Assembly: GCA_021375695.1 (NCBI GenBank)
Contig: JAEPKX010000018.1
Location: 1 to 34,041, forward strand
From: Candidatus Igneacidithiobacillus taupoensis
GTDB taxonomy: Bacteria; Pseudomonadota; Gammaproteobacteria; Acidithiobacillales; Acidithiobacillaceae
DNA: 34,041 nucleotides
Direction: 5' to 3'
Both the position numbers and the translations under genes were made by a program. The notes under the pieces were generated by a model. It saw only the letters and a program-made list of their open reading frames with translations, searched no databases and was not told the DNA's origin. Below are positions 15,138-24,554 of this stretch, piece by piece (position 1 is the stretch's first letter; each line of letters starts with the position of its first letter).

Positions 15138-16331
15138 ATGCGCAGTATTCGTCTGCGAAGGCATCTGCTGCTGGCCATTGGTGTCGTACTGGTGGGGGTC
15201 GGTAGTGCCCAGGCTCACACCCTGGAGAAGAGTCAGCAACGCAAGCACCCGCAGTCATTGGCCAAAAGCAGGAGTGTGGCCCAGCACCGGGTCGTGAAGG
15301 ATAAAAAATCAAGCTACCATCGAGCGCCGGTCTCCTATAGGAAGAAGAAGTATGGAGAGTTCCAGTCATCGCACTATCGTCCGCACACGCTTCCTGCTGC
15401 CTATGGGAAAGCAGGTTCTCCAGAAGGGTCGGATAGCAAGGTCGGGCCAGACTCCCTAACCCCCGGGGCATTGCAATTGCTCCACCTTTCGCCAGTAGCC
15501 TTTGCGGGAATTGGTGCTGCCCCACAACCCAGTCCCTTGGGACGGATTTATACTCCAACACCCATTCCCAGGGATGTTCCTTCGGTGTCTTCTCCAGCTT
15601 TCATCAATGCTGCACTGATATTAGCCAAAGTCCCTGCGGAGTCGCCGGCAGCCGTGGCCAGTCTGCATCCGGTTTTGGCGGGCGCTGCCCAGGAGGGTAC
15701 CGAACCAGTCATCGCCCAGGAAACCAGGGATATTGCCGGGCTTCCTGCTCATAATCTGCGGGTTGCAGTCGAGATGCTGGCCAGTCAAGCCTATCATTGG
15801 GCCAGTAGTCCCTTGTTGGCACTGGAACAGAATGGGGATCTTGCCAGTGGTGCAGATAGTCGAAACCAACTGCGCAATGATGTTGCTTTGGCTGCGCAGG
15901 AAGCGATCGGTTCCCAAACTGATACGGCAGAGAGCTCCTGGCTATCGCCCAGCGCCTTGGTGGCTTCGGCATTGAAGTTTATTGGTGCACCCTACGTCTG
16001 GGGAGGGGTAAGTCCGCGGACGGGCTTTGACTGCAGTGGTTTTGTAAAGTATATCCTCGCCAAATTTGATATTGATGTTCCGCGCACTTCCTATGCCCAG
16101 GCAGCAAGTCTGCCGGCCATTTCCCGAAGCGACCTCAAGCCGGGTGATCTGGTGTTTTTCAACACCATGCATCGGGCTTTTTCCCATGTGGGGATCTATA
16201 TTGGCCATGGAAAATTTGTCAGCGCCCAGACTCCGGCGACCGGGGTGCAAGTGGCCAGCTTGCATGATCCTTATTGGGCTGCCAGATTTGACGGTGCCCG
16301 TCGTTTACCCCGTGGAATCAATCTTTCCTGA
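15138..16331 (+). CDS. Secreted NlpC/P60 peptidoglycan hydrolase
   Basis: The 397-aa product starts with a signal peptide (RRHLLLAIGVVLVGVGSAQA, cleavage near residue 26). A long basic, low-complexity region of about 240 residues follows, and then a C-terminal NlpC/P60 domain (about 275-395). The domain has Cys299 in FDCSGF, His in FSHVGIYIG and a third polar position in KFVSAQTP, which together make the cysteine-peptidase site that cleaves D-Glu-diaminopimelate bonds in peptidoglycan. The basic N-terminal region could bind the wall or membrane. ATG at 15138 is set by GGAGG seven bases upstream. It is monocistronic, with a strong terminator after it. Confidence 0.9.
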   Translation: MRSIRLRRHLLLAIGVVLVGVGSAQAHTLEKSQQRKHPQSLAKSRSVAQHRVVKDKKSSYHRAPVSYRKKKYGEFQSSHYRPHTLPAAYGKAGSPEGSDSKVGPDSLTPGALQLLHLSPVAFAGIGAAPQPSPLGRIYTPTPIPRDVPSVSSPAFINAALILAKVPAESPAAVASLHPVLAGAAQEGTEPVIAQETRDIAGLPAHNLRVAVEMLASQAYHWASSPLLALEQNGDLASGADSRNQLRNDVALAAQEAIGSQTDTAESSWLSPSALVASALKFIGAPYVWGGVSPRTGFDCSGFVKYILAKFDIDVPRTSYAQAASLPAISRSDLKPGDLVFFNTMHRAFSHVGIYIGHGKFVSAQTPATGVQVASLHDPYWAARFDGARRLPRGINLS

Positions 16332-16357
16332 CCCTATCCTCGGGAACCTGTGCGATA

Positions 16358-16388
16358 GCCGCAATCTCCGTGAGATTGCGGCATTTTT
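16358..16388 (+). terminator. Rho-independent terminator after the nlpC/P60 gene
   Basis: A perfect 11-bp stem (GCCGCAATCTC at 16358-16368 with GAGATTGCGGC at 16372-16382) encloses a CGT loop and is followed by ATTTTT. It lies 26 bp after the stop codon and separates this gene from the convergent ccsB-type gene. Confidence 0.92.
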
Positions 16389-16409
16389 GGATCTCTTGCA
16401 GGATGCTCC

Positions 16410-17573
16410 CTAGAGTTTTCCGTAGGAGTGCAGTCCTCCCAGAAATAAATCTACCCCAATGAAGCAAAAAGTGACCACAATGAGGCTGGTTACCGCCCAC
16501 CAGGCCATGGGTCGCCCATGCCAGTTTTTCTGGCTACGGGCATGGAGAAATCCAGCATAATTGAGCCAGACGATGAGGGCCCAGGTTTCCTTGGGATCCC
16601 AGGACCAGAATCCGCCCCAGGCCCGGGCTGCCCAGACCGCTCCCAAAATCGTGCCGACGGTAAAAAAGAGAAAACCAAAGGCAATGGTCCCCGTAAAACA
16701 TCGTTCCAGAATCTCCAGACTGGGCAGCCGATCCCGCAACAAACCTCCCCGCTGCAACGCCCGATCCTTCAGGAGGTAGGCTAAAGCTGCCATGGCGGAG
16801 ATATAAAAATTGGCATAGGCTACAAACATGGAGGGGACATGGATTTTCATCCAAAAGCTTTGCAAGGCTGGGACGAGGGGCTGAATGCGGTCGAGATGAT
16901 AAGCGGCTCCTACCCATAGCAAAAAGATGTCGGCAATGAGCACCAAAGGCAAGACGAAGGCGCCCAGGCCACGACTATCGCTCTCTTCCTCGTGATAGAG
17001 GTAAAACAGGATGGTCATGGCGCAGAACAGGACCATTACGTCATAGATATTGCTGACCGGAATATGTCCCCAGCTGGGATGACCCAAATAGGTTTCCCGC
17101 CAACGAATGGCAAGTCCCGCAAAACCCAAGGTAGCAGCTACCCAGGCGAGGCGCTGTCCCCAGCGACCTCCCAGATCACTGCCCAGAAAAAGATAGGAGT
17201 AATAGCCAAGAGCACTCAGGGCAATGGCCGCGCTCATCCATGCAAACATGGCGTTGCTGTGGAAAAAGGCGGACAGGAGCAAGCTGTTGTGCGTATTGAA
17301 ACCCAGACTATAGAGGCCGACACCGATGCCGGCAATGCCCAGTACCGCCAGGGTAAAAAGGCGAAAGTGGGGCCATTGCAGGCCAAACCACAGCAGACCT
17401 GCATACCAGAGGGCGAGAACGATGTATTGCCATAGCCAAAAATCCGCCCGAAAAAGCAACCAAATTCCCAAGGCACCCAGACTGACAAAGAGTGCCCAGG
17501 CGACCTTTCGTTGCGGTTCGCTGATCAAAGACTTCTGGTATTGTCCAAGGGATTCCTGGATCTGTGCGGACAT
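16410..17573 (-). CDS. ccsB: Cytochrome c biogenesis protein CcsA/CcsB family (system II)
   Basis: This 387-aa integral membrane protein has about eight transmembrane segments and the tryptophan-rich haem-handling motif WGGFWSWDPKETWAL near the C-terminal third. Flanking histidines for haem ligation are present (KIHVPS and YAGFLHARS). It is the CcsA-type subunit of the system II haem lyase that exports haem and attaches it to periplasmic apocytochromes c. The partner ResB/Ccs1 is not in the window. ATG at 17571-17573 is chosen for its GGGAGG site nine bases upstream. The gene has its own candidate promoter. Confidence 0.9.
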   Translation of the reverse strand: MSAQIQESLGQYQKSLISEPQRKVAWALFVSLGALGIWLLFRADFWLWQYIVLALWYAGLLWFGLQWPHFRLFTLAVLGIAGIGVGLYSLGFNTHNSLLLSAFFHSNAMFAWMSAAIALSALGYYSYLFLGSDLGGRWGQRLAWVAATLGFAGLAIRWRETYLGHPSWGHIPVSNIYDVMVLFCAMTILFYLYHEEESDSRGLGAFVLPLVLIADIFLLWVGAAYHLDRIQPLVPALQSFWMKIHVPSMFVAYANFYISAMAALAYLLKDRALQRGGLLRDRLPSLEILERCFTGTIAFGFLFFTVGTILGAVWAARAWGGFWSWDPKETWALIVWLNYAGFLHARSQKNWHGRPMAWWAVTSLIVVTFCFIGVDLFLGGLHSYGKL

Positions 17574-17604
17574 GGGTATATGCCTCCCGGTTTTGCGGAT
17601 AAAC

Positions 17605-17632
17605 TCTATAATCAATAAAAGTTTGTAAGCAA
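17605..17632 (-). promoter_or_regulatory. Candidate sigma70 promoter for ccsB
   Basis: Read on the minus strand, TTGCTT (17632-17627) is followed after 16 bp by TATAGA (17610-17605), about 30 bp before the ccsB start codon. The -10 matches the consensus at five of six positions and the -35 only moderately. Confidence 0.42.
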
Positions 17633-17742
17633 GATTGGGTCCGGATTACTCCTGCCCAAGTAGGGCGCTGGATCGATGAAGGGAGCAACGATCAGGGCTA
17701 TTTGGGACTGCTGCCCAGTGAAAGCTGTACTATCTGGAACAG

Positions 17743-18063
17743 CTATTGCCTTGGGGCTTTGCTCTGGTCCAGCCGGGCCAGCAGGCGCAAACCGCCGAGC
17801 ATTCCCTGGATTTTGCCGGCAAGTCCATCCTTCCAGTCAGGACCGAGTTCCCAGATCTTGATGGTAACCGGTCGGGGGAGCTGCGGCTTGTCTGCCGGTG
17901 ATCCATCCAATAGGATCAGTAGATCAGGCCATGTGGGATCCAGATCTGTATGTTGTGCTTCCAACCAGTCCCCGCCGATTTGCTCGGCCAATTCGGCAGC
18001 CCATTGTGCAATTTCAGGATGCTGGGAATGTTGAAAGTGAACCCGGGCACGACGTTTATACAT
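17743..18063 (-). CDS. Small protein resembling low-molecular-weight phosphatase/ArsC fold but lacking the P-loop
   Basis: The 106-aa product has an N-terminal strand-helix (RARVHFQHSQHPEIAQWAAELAE, shown in part) in the place where LMW phosphatases and ArsC have a CX5R(S/T) loop. A later segment (PDLLILLDG then PRPVTIKIWELGPDWKDG) resembles the DLVITL...HWPxxDP part of that fold. Cys and the loop Arg are absent, so no phosphatase or arsenate reductase activity is expected. The assignment is weak. ATG at 18061-18063 is used; GTG at 18081 is an alternative. It is transcribed divergently from the helicase gene with a 47-bp gap. Confidence 0.5.
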   Translation of the reverse strand: MYKRRARVHFQHSQHPEIAQWAAELAEQIGGDWLEAQHTDLDPTWPDLLILLDGSPADKPQLPRPVTIKIWELGPDWKDGLAGKIQGMLGGLRLLARLDQSKAPRQ

Positions 18064-18110
18064 GGTGCACAGCGTACCCACCAGCGGCCGAACTGTCGAG
18101 CGATCTGGCT

Positions 18111-20039
18111 ATGAGGGAAACCTTGGACCTTGCCCACTGGCAAGCCCTGTTGGGCTTCGCAAGCCCACTTGCGAGCCTGTTGCCGGCCTTTCGTCCCCGT
18201 GCTCAGCAGCAGGAAATGGCCGCGCGTGTGGCACAGCTACTGGCCAATGGCGGCATTGGGTTGATGGAGGCGGGGACGGGGACGGGCAAGAGTTTTGCCT
18301 ATCTTTTGCCGGCATTGCAGGCTGGACGGCAGGTTTTGGTTTCTACGGGGAGTCGCGCCTTGCAAGACCAGCTGCTGGATAAGGATCTACCGCTCTTGCA
18401 AAGGGCCTGGCCGCAAGGGACCCGTGCCGTGCGACTTAAGGGGCGAGGAAATTATCTGTGTCGGTATCGATTGCAGATGAGCCTGCAGATGGGAGTGTCC
18501 ACTGTTTTGCAGCGGGATCTCTTGCGGGTTGCCCATTGGGCCGCGGCCACCAGCGATGGTGATGTGGCGGAGCTGCGCGGTGTTGCCGAAGAATCCCTAG
18601 TCTGGCCCTTGGTGACTTCCACCCGCGAGAATTGCTTGGGCAGCGACTGCCCGGAACACGGTCAGTGTCATGTATTGGAGGCCCGACGACGTGCTCAGGA
18701 GGCCGAGCTCGTGGTGATCAATCACCATCTGTTGCTCTCCGATCTGGCCTTGAAGAATGACGGGAAGGGGGATCTGTTGCCTAACTGCCCGTCCTTGCTC
18801 ATTGATGAGGCACATCAGTTACCCGAGTTGACCGCGCAATTCTTTGGCGAGCATCTGAGCGCACACCGCCTGGCAGAATGGGCGCGGGATAGTCGCATGG
18901 CCGCTCTCGAAGAGGCGGGGGACGATGCCTCCGTACCGGTGCATGCCCAGGCTGTGGAACAAGCCGTAGCCCAATGGCAGGAATCCCTGGAGCAACCCAA
19001 TGCCAGGCAAGAATGGCGACCGCAAAGCGCAGAGCCGGTAGTCCGGCATTTTCACGCCCTGCGGGACAAAGTTATCGGCCTGTCCATGGCATTGCGGCAA
19101 CAGGCGGAACGAGGAAAGCTCCTGGAACAATGTAGTCGCCGCGGTCAGGAGCTACAAAGCATGATGGATGCCTTTGCGAGTGTCGAACAGGGAGGGGAGG
19201 AAGTGCGCTGGGTGGAACGGCGGGGAAGGGGCATGCTCTTGCACGCGACCCCCCTTGACCCTGCCAGGACGCTCCAACAAACGCTGTTTACCCAATATTC
19301 CACCGTTCTTTTGACCAGTGCGACGTTGCGGATTGGTGGTGATTTTGTGGGCACCCGCCAGCTCTTTGGCATTGATTCGGCAGTGGAGTTCGTGGCCGAG
19401 ACGCCTTTTGACTATGCTCGCCAGGCCCTTCTCTATCTACCCTCTTCCCTACCCAATCCCAATGATCCCCGCTACACCCGAAGTTGTTTGGAAATGGCAT
19501 TGCCGGTCATTGAGGCAAGCAAGGGCAGGACCTTTTTTCTTTTTACCAGTCATCGCGCCCTCCAGGAGGCTGCGGCTTTCCTTGCGGAACGGTTGCCCTA
19601 TCTGCTTTTGGTGCAGGGGCAGGCACCTCGGGCCAGGCTTCTGGAGCAGTTCCGCAGCAGTGGAAATGCTGTGCTCCTGGGTGCAGCGAGTTTTTGGGAG
19701 GGCATCGATGTCCAGGGTGAGGCGTTGTCTACCGTGATCATTGATAAAATTCCCTTTGCCAACCCCAACGATCCCGTTCTCCAGGCACGGGTAACGCAGA
19801 TGCGTGCCCAGGGCCGCGATCCCTTTACCGAGTTGCAGATTCCCCAGGCGGTGATCGCTCTGTGTCAAGGGGTGGGAAGATTGATCCGCGCGGAGAGCGA
19901 CCGAGGAGTCCTGATGCTCTGTGATCCACGCTTACAGGAAAAGGGGTATGGAAAGATTTTTCTGCGGAGTCTGCCGCCCATGCGGCGCAGCTCGTTATTG
20001 GCCGATGTCCGGCAATTTTGGCAGGAGCAGATGCAATGA
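18111..20039 (+). CDS. yoaA: DinG/YoaA-family Fe-S helicase
   Basis: This 642-aa XPD-like superfamily 2 helicase has Walker A EAGTGTGKSFAYLLPAL near residue 50 and the DEAH box LIDEAHQLPE. A four-cysteine Fe-S cluster site is visible: one Cys in GRGNYLCRY and three in NCLGSDCPEHGQC. C-terminal motifs include LLTSATLRIGG, GAASFWEGIDV and QGVGRLIR. Length and motif set match E. coli YoaA (about 636 aa), a 5'-3' helicase that works with the polymerase III chi subunit in DNA damage tolerance. ATG at 18111 is chosen because upstream readings overlap the divergent gene; its ribosome binding site is weak. Its stop overlaps the tsaB start by 4 bp. Confidence 0.9.
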   Translation: MRETLDLAHWQALLGFASPLASLLPAFRPRAQQQEMAARVAQLLANGGIGLMEAGTGTGKSFAYLLPALQAGRQVLVSTGSRALQDQLLDKDLPLLQRAWPQGTRAVRLKGRGNYLCRYRLQMSLQMGVSTVLQRDLLRVAHWAAATSDGDVAELRGVAEESLVWPLVTSTRENCLGSDCPEHGQCHVLEARRRAQEAELVVINHHLLLSDLALKNDGKGDLLPNCPSLLIDEAHQLPELTAQFFGEHLSAHRLAEWARDSRMAALEEAGDDASVPVHAQAVEQAVAQWQESLEQPNARQEWRPQSAEPVVRHFHALRDKVIGLSMALRQQAERGKLLEQCSRRGQELQSMMDAFASVEQGGEEVRWVERRGRGMLLHATPLDPARTLQQTLFTQYSTVLLTSATLRIGGDFVGTRQLFGIDSAVEFVAETPFDYARQALLYLPSSLPNPNDPRYTRSCLEMALPVIEASKGRTFFLFTSHRALQEAAAFLAERLPYLLLVQGQAPRARLLEQFRSSGNAVLLGAASFWEGIDVQGEALSTVIIDKIPFANPNDPVLQARVTQMRAQGRDPFTELQIPQAVIALCQGVGRLIRAESDRGVLMLCDPRLQEKGYGKIFLRSLPPMRRSSLLADVRQFWQEQMQ

Positions 20040-20692
20040 GGTATTGGCTCGCTTTGGAGAGCGCTTCGGAGGCATGCTCGGTGGCGGTGGCAAAAGATGG
20101 GCGAGTCTTCGATGAGTTCCAGATTGCTCCCAACCGACATAGCGAGCTGCTATTGCCCATGATTCATGGCCTGTTGGTACAGGCAGGAGTGGCGCTCTCC
20201 CAATTGGAGGCGATCGCCTGTGGGGTGGGTCCTGGAGGATTTACTTCAACGCGTCTGGGGGTCAGTACGGCCCAGGGCTTGGCGTTGGGATTGGATCTGC
20301 CCATTTATCCCATCTCGAGTTTGCGGGCTTTGGCGTACACGGAGCGCACAAAAACTGTGCTGGCAGCCATGGATGCCCGCAAGGGGGAAGTATACATGGG
20401 AGTCTTTGTCCCCGATGCCAACGGAATTCCCCGTTTGCAAGGAACAGAGCAGGTTTGTCCACCAGAGCAGGTCCGTTGGCCGAAGGTTGATCCCTGTCTT
20501 GGCTTGGGCACGGGCTGGCATCACTATGGGACCCTGTGGCCAGGGTACGACTGGCACGGTGATGCCTACCCCCATGCCCGTGCGGTGCTGGAGCTGGCTC
20601 GTTATGACTATGAATCAGGTAAGCCCGGAGTTACGGCAACAGAGCTGGAACCTTGTTACATTCGTCCTTCCCAGGCGGAGGAAGGCAGATGA
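20036..20692 (+). CDS. tsaB: tRNA threonylcarbamoyladenosine biosynthesis protein TsaB
   Basis: The 218-aa product has the TsaB/YeaZ ASKHA-fold pattern. It opens YWLALESASEACSVAV, then has HSELLLPMIHGLL, GPGGFTSTRLGVSTAQGLALG and AMDARKGEVYMG. TsaB scaffolds TsaD and TsaE in the synthesis of t6A at position 37 of ANN-decoding tRNAs. ATG at 20036 overlaps the helicase stop (ATGA); an upstream in-frame ATG would lie inside the helicase gene. It also overlaps rimI by 4 bp; TsaB-RimI linkage is common in bacteria. Confidence 0.93.
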   Translation: MRYWLALESASEACSVAVAKDGRVFDEFQIAPNRHSELLLPMIHGLLVQAGVALSQLEAIACGVGPGGFTSTRLGVSTAQGLALGLDLPIYPISSLRALAYTERTKTVLAAMDARKGEVYMGVFVPDANGIPRLQGTEQVCPPEQVRWPKVDPCLGLGTGWHHYGTLWPGYDWHGDAYPHARAVLELARYDYESGKPGVTATELEPCYIRPSQAEEGR

Positions 20693-21165
20693 TGCGGCTG
20701 CGGGCCATGACCGTCGAGGATCTGGATGATGTCGCCGCGTTGGAGGCCCAGATTTCACCGGGTCCCTGGACGCGGGGGATTTTCCGCGACTGTCTCCTGG
20801 CTGGCTACGACGCCTGGCTGGGAGTGGACCAGCAGGATGCCGAGCTCATCGGTTTTGGTATCGTGTCCGTCGGCGCGGCCGAGGCCCATGTGCTCAACAT
20901 TGGCATAACACCCCAACATCGAAGGCAGGGGTATGGCCGAAGCATGCTCTTGCATCTTCTGGGGAGAGCGCGCCAACTCGGGGCAGAACGAGCCTTTCTC
21001 GAGGTCCGTGTTTCCAATCTTGCGGCCCAGAGCCTGTATCGCTCGCTGGGCTTCCATGAAATTGGAGTGCGTTTGCAGTATTATCGTAATACCAATGGGC
21101 GGGAAGATGCGTTGGTGCTGTCCCTGTCCCTCCAAGATTTTCCGCTAGAATCGGATCCGAGCTGA
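20689..21165 (+). CDS. rimI: Ribosomal-protein-alanine acetyltransferase RimI
   Basis: This 158-aa GNAT acetyltransferase has ISPGPWTRGIF near the N-terminus, the acetyl-CoA-binding motif A HVLNIGITPQHRRQGYG (Q/RxxGxG type) and LEVRVSNLAAQSLYRSLGF, all typical of RimI. It acetylates the N-terminal alanine of ribosomal protein S18. Tandem ATGs occur at 20689 and 20692, behind GGAGGAAGG. The first overlaps the tsaB stop. The gene is followed by prfC after nine bases. Confidence 0.93.
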   Translation: MMRLRAMTVEDLDDVAALEAQISPGPWTRGIFRDCLLAGYDAWLGVDQQDAELIGFGIVSVGAAEAHVLNIGITPQHRRQGYGRSMLLHLLGRARQLGAERAFLEVRVSNLAAQSLYRSLGFHEIGVRLQYYRNTNGREDALVLSLSLQDFPLESDPS

Positions 21166-21174
21166 TATTTTCAT

Positions 21175-22788
21175 ATGTCCGAAAATGCTGCAGTATGGTC
21201 ATCCCCTGATGTGTTGGGCGAAATTCGCCGGCGGCGCACCTTTGCCATTATTTCCCACCCCGATGCGGGCAAGACTACCCTGACGGAAAAACTCCTGCTC
21301 TTTGGCGGTGCCATCCAAATGGCTGGCACGGTAAAGGCGCGCAAAAGCAGTCGTCATGCTACCAGCGATTGGATGGCCATTGAAAAAAGTCGTGGTATCT
21401 CCGTTGCCAGTTCGGTCATGCAGTTCGAGTATGCAGGCCATGTGATCAATCTCCTCGATACCCCTGGCCACCAAGATTTTTCCGAGGATACCTATCGAGT
21501 ATTGACGGCGGTGGATTCGGCCCTCATGGTCATCGATGGGGGGAATGGTGTCGAGGCGCAAACCATCAAGCTCCTGGAAGTCTGCCGGCTGCGCAATACT
21601 CCCATCATTACTTTCATGAACAAGTTTGATCGGGAATGCCGCGATCCCATGGAACTCCTGGATGAAGTGGAGTCGGTGCTGGGGATCCAGTGTGCGCCAG
21701 TAACCTGGCCGGTGGGGATGGGTAAGCGCTTCCGTGGCGTCTATCATCTGCTGCACGATGAGATGTTGGTCTTTGCCCCAGGTCAAGAAAGTCGGGAACA
21801 GGACCTGGAAGTCATCCGGGGATTGGAGAATCCCGAACTGGATGCCCGATTTCCGGAAGAAATCGGGGAACTCCGGGAGGCCGTCGATCTGCTGCGGATG
21901 GCGGGCCATCCTTTCGATTTGCCGGCGTTCCTGGCTGGAAAGCAAACCCCGGTTTTCTTTGGTTCCGCCATCAACAATTTTGGCGTTCGCGAACTGCTAC
22001 GGGCTCTTGTAGACTGGGCTCCAGGTCCCCTGGCGCGTCCGAGTACCAGTCGTTTGGTACAACCTGAAGAAGAATCCTTTAGTGGTTTTGTCTTCAAGAT
22101 CCAGGCCAATATGGACCCCCAACATCGGGATCGGGTTGCCTTTCTGCGCATCTGTTCTGGACATTTCCAACGAGGAATGCGGGTACGTCATCTACGCTTG
22201 GGGCGGGATATCCAGATTCATAACCCCATAACCTTTCTGGCCCAGGAGCGGGAGCTGGTGGAGGACGCGTACGCGGGCGATATCATTGGCTTGCACAACC
22301 ACGGCAGTATCCAGATTGGCGATAGCTTTAGTCAGGGTGAGCCCCTACAGTTTACCGGGATCCCCCATTTTGCTCCGGAACTCTTTCGTCGGGTTCGACT
22401 GCGTAATCCCCTCAAGGCGAAACAATTGCAAAAGGGTTTGCAGCAGTTGGCCGAAGAGGGAGCCACCCAGGTGTTTCGCCCCTTGCGGGGTGGAGACCTG
22501 ATTTTGGGAGCGGTAGGGGTGCTGCAGTTTGATGTGGTTGCCGAACGGCTCAAAAGCGAATATGCCGTCGACGCAATTTTTGATCCCGTTCCGGTACAGT
22601 CTGCTCGCTGGATTGACTGTTCCGAGGAAAAACGGCTGCAGGAATTTCGCAGTAAAGCGGAGGAAAATTTGGCCCTGGATGCCGGTGGCCGTCTGGCATA
22701 CCTGGCCCCCAGCCGGGTGAATCTGCAACTGACCATGGAGCGCTGGCCCGAGATTGTTTTTCACGCCACCCGGGAGCATGCCAGTTGA
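21175..22788 (+). CDS. prfC: Peptide chain release factor 3 (RF3)
   Basis: This 537-aa translational GTPase has G1 [15 protein letters not shown], the RF3-specific [17 protein letters not shown] with switch I around EKSRGISV, G3 [14 protein letters not shown] and G4 NKFDRE. Later blocks match RF3 domains II and III. RF3 releases RF1/RF2 from the ribosome after termination. The length is normal (about 530). The ATG at 21175 has no evident Shine-Dalgarno sequence (GAGCTGATATTTTCAT upstream), so translation may depend on coupling from rimI. Its stop overlaps the next gene's TTG start. Confidence 0.95.
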   Translation: MSENAAVWSSPDVLGEIRRRRTFAIISHPDAGKTTLTEKLLLFGGAIQMAGTVKARKSSRHATSDWMAIEKSRGISVASSVMQFEYAGHVINLLDTPGHQDFSEDTYRVLTAVDSALMVIDGGNGVEAQTIKLLEVCRLRNTPIITFMNKFDRECRDPMELLDEVESVLGIQCAPVTWPVGMGKRFRGVYHLLHDEMLVFAPGQESREQDLEVIRGLENPELDARFPEEIGELREAVDLLRMAGHPFDLPAFLAGKQTPVFFGSAINNFGVRELLRALVDWAPGPLARPSTSRLVQPEEESFSGFVFKIQANMDPQHRDRVAFLRICSGHFQRGMRVRHLRLGRDIQIHNPITFLAQERELVEDAYAGDIIGLHNHGSIQIGDSFSQGEPLQFTGIPHFAPELFRRVRLRNPLKAKQLQKGLQQLAEEGATQVFRPLRGGDLILGAVGVLQFDVVAERLKSEYAVDAIFDPVPVQSARWIDCSEEKRLQEFRSKAEENLALDAGGRLAYLAPSRVNLQLTMERWPEIVFHATREHAS

Positions 22789-23222
22789 AGAATCGAGCCT
22801 GGCTAGGATTCCTTTTGCTACTGTGGGCTCTCCAAAGCGTTGCTGCGGATTGGGAGAGGATACGGGACCAGGCCGAAACAGATTCGAAGGCCCTGGCCCA
22901 GTTGCAGAGGGCCGCACGTGCGGGTAACGCCCAGGCTGCCTTTTATCTGGGCACTCTCTATGCCCCCCCCATTACCAAGGCAACCCGTACTGTCCCCAAG
23001 GATTGGGGTAAAGCCATCCATTGGTACCAGCAAGCCGCCGATTGGGGAGATGCCAAAGCTGCCTTTGACCTTGGGCTTGCCTACGAAAAGGGGCAAGGGG
23101 TGGCCAAGGATCCGGCCATGGCAAGGTACTATTTTCGCCGAATGATGGCCCTGGCCGCCGAGGCGGTGGGAGTTCCTGCGACCCATGCAGAGCAGGTCGG
23201 CACCGGAAACCTTCCGCAGTAA
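22785..23222 (+). CDS. Exported Sel1-repeat protein
   Basis: The 145-aa product has a short signal peptide ([19 protein letters not shown], about residues 2-21) and two Sel1-like repeats: [17 protein letters not shown] and [22 protein letters not shown], each followed by a paired helix such as AIHWYQQAA. Sel1 repeats form helical solenoids for protein-protein contacts; here in the periplasm. The TTG start at 22785 overlaps the prfC stop by 4 bp (TTGA). ATG is not available nearby. It ends the helicase-tsaB-rimI-prfC polycistron. Confidence 0.8.
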   Translation: MKNRAWLGFLLLLWALQSVAADWERIRDQAETDSKALAQLQRAARAGNAQAAFYLGTLYAPPITKATRTVPKDWGKAIHWYQQAADWGDAKAAFDLGLAYEKGQGVAKDPAMARYYFRRMMALAAEAVGVPATHAEQVGTGNLPQ

Positions 23223-23250
23223 GATAGGCTTGTTGGGCATCTCTACCCGC

Positions 23251-23279
23251 TTGCCTACGGTTTTTAATCTGCGTAAGAT
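23251..23279 (+). promoter_or_regulatory. Candidate sigma70 promoter for rplY-pth-ychF
   Basis: TTGCCT at 23251-23256 and TAAGAT at 23274-23279 are separated by exactly 17 bp. Each matches the consensus at four of six positions. The predicted start is near 23287, giving a leader of about 68 nt before the rplY ATG. Confidence 0.5.
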
Positions 23280-23354
23280 TGCGCGACTTTAGGGGAGAAA
23301 GGCACGGTCGTCCCTCGCCCCGCTCTACACAATCCATGAAAAGGAGTTTCTACC

Positions 23355-23966
23355 ATGACCGAAGCAACTTTCACCCTGGTCGCCGAGTCCCGGGATCAAG
23401 AAGGACGGCGGCCCAGTCGGCGTCTTCGTCGTTCCGGAAAGATTCCTGCGGTACTGTACGGCGATGGCAAGCCGGCCGAATCCATCAGTCTGAATGTGTT
23501 TGCCTTACGCGCTTTTTTGGCCGATGAGCGGGTGTTCAGCAATGTGATAACCCTGGACTTTGGCAACCGGAAAGAGTCGGTCTTGATTCGTGACCTCCAG
23601 ATGCATCCCTACAAGGAAGAGGTCTTGCATATGGACTTCATGCGGGTCCATCAAGGGGAGCTGGTTACCTTGAATGTCCCTGTTCATCTGGAAAATGACA
23701 CGACCTCTGTGGGGGTGAAAGCTGGTGGTGTATTGCATCGAGCCTTGACCGAGGTCGAAATCCTCGCCCCCATTGGTCAGCTACCCGAAGCCATTACGGT
23801 GGACATTGCGACGCTGGAAGTGGGACAGAGTATTCATCTTAGCAATCTGCAGCTTCCCAAAGGAGTGGTCTTGGTCGCCCTTCGGCATGGGGATGACAAA
23901 GAGGTAGTGTCCATCCACGCTCCCCATGTCAGTGCTCCCGAAGAAGGGGAAGAGGCCGGTGCCTAA
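23355..23966 (+). CDS. rplY: 50S ribosomal protein L25, long CTC/TL5 form
   Basis: This 203-aa protein has an N-terminal L25 domain (residues 1-95: LVAESRDQEGRRPSRRLRRSGKIPAVLYG in part, then RDLQMHPYKEEVLHMDF) that binds 5S rRNA. A C-terminal TL5/CTC beta-domain (about 96-190: VPVHLENDTTSVGVKAGGVLHRALTEVEI in part) follows, with an acidic tail EEGEEAGA. The two-domain form is the general-stress version found outside enterobacteria. ATG at 23355 has AAGGAG eight bases upstream. The usual upstream partner prs is absent here; pth and ychF follow. Confidence 0.95.
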   Translation: MTEATFTLVAESRDQEGRRPSRRLRRSGKIPAVLYGDGKPAESISLNVFALRAFLADERVFSNVITLDFGNRKESVLIRDLQMHPYKEEVLHMDFMRVHQGELVTLNVPVHLENDTTSVGVKAGGVLHRALTEVEILAPIGQLPEAITVDIATLEVGQSIHLSNLQLPKGVVLVALRHGDDKEVVSIHAPHVSAPEEGEEAGA

Positions 23967-23975
23967 ATCCTGCCC

Positions 23976-24545
23976 ATGGATTGGTTGATTGCCGGTCTAG
24001 GAAATCCCGGTCCCGAGTATGCCAAAACCCGCCACAATGCGGGTTTTTGCTTTGTGCAGCGCCTCGCGGATCAAGGCGGTGCCCGCTGGCATTTGGAAAA
24101 GTCCTGGCATCTGCTGGCAGCGCGCATGCGGCAAGGTCCTCATGATCTCTTGTTGGTGATGCCGCAGGACTATATGAACCGTTCTGGCGGGCCAGTGCAG
24201 GCTGCGCTAGCCTATTACCAACTGCCGCCCAGTAAACTGTTGGTAGTTCATGATGATTTGGATCTGCCGGTGGGTGTTGCCCGCCTCAAATGGTCTGGTG
24301 GCCATGGTGGCCACAACGGTCTGCGCGATCTGGATCGAGCCTTGGGAACCCGGGATTACTGGCGTCTGCGTTTGGGTATCGGTCACCCTGGCAGCAAGGA
24401 AGAAGTAGTGGGCTATGTCCTGGCCCCCCAAACCAGCTCCGAGCAGGCAGCAATGGCGCAGGCCATGGAGCATAGCCAAAAGGTACTGGATGATTTCCTC
24501 CAGGGGCGGGTCGAGGCGGCTATGCAGACCCTTCATAGTATGTAG
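23976..24545 (+). CDS. pth: Peptidyl-tRNA hydrolase
   Basis: This 189-aa enzyme has the Pth signatures: GLGNPGPEYAKTRHNAGF with Asn10-type and catalytic His20-type residues, QDYMNRSG, and the conserved VVHDDLDLPVGVARLKWSGGHGGHNGL in part. It recycles peptidyl-tRNA dropped from ribosomes. The length is standard (about 190). ATG at 23976, nine bases after the rplY stop, lacks a clear Shine-Dalgarno sequence, so it is probably read through coupling with rplY. Confidence 0.96.
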   Translation: MDWLIAGLGNPGPEYAKTRHNAGFCFVQRLADQGGARWHLEKSWHLLAARMRQGPHDLLLVMPQDYMNRSGGPVQAALAYYQLPPSKLLVVHDDLDLPVGVARLKWSGGHGGHNGLRDLDRALGTRDYWRLRLGIGHPGSKEEVVGYVLAPQTSSEQAAMAQAMEHSQKVLDDFLQGRVEAAMQTLHSM

Positions 24546-24554
24546 GAGAAGCGT

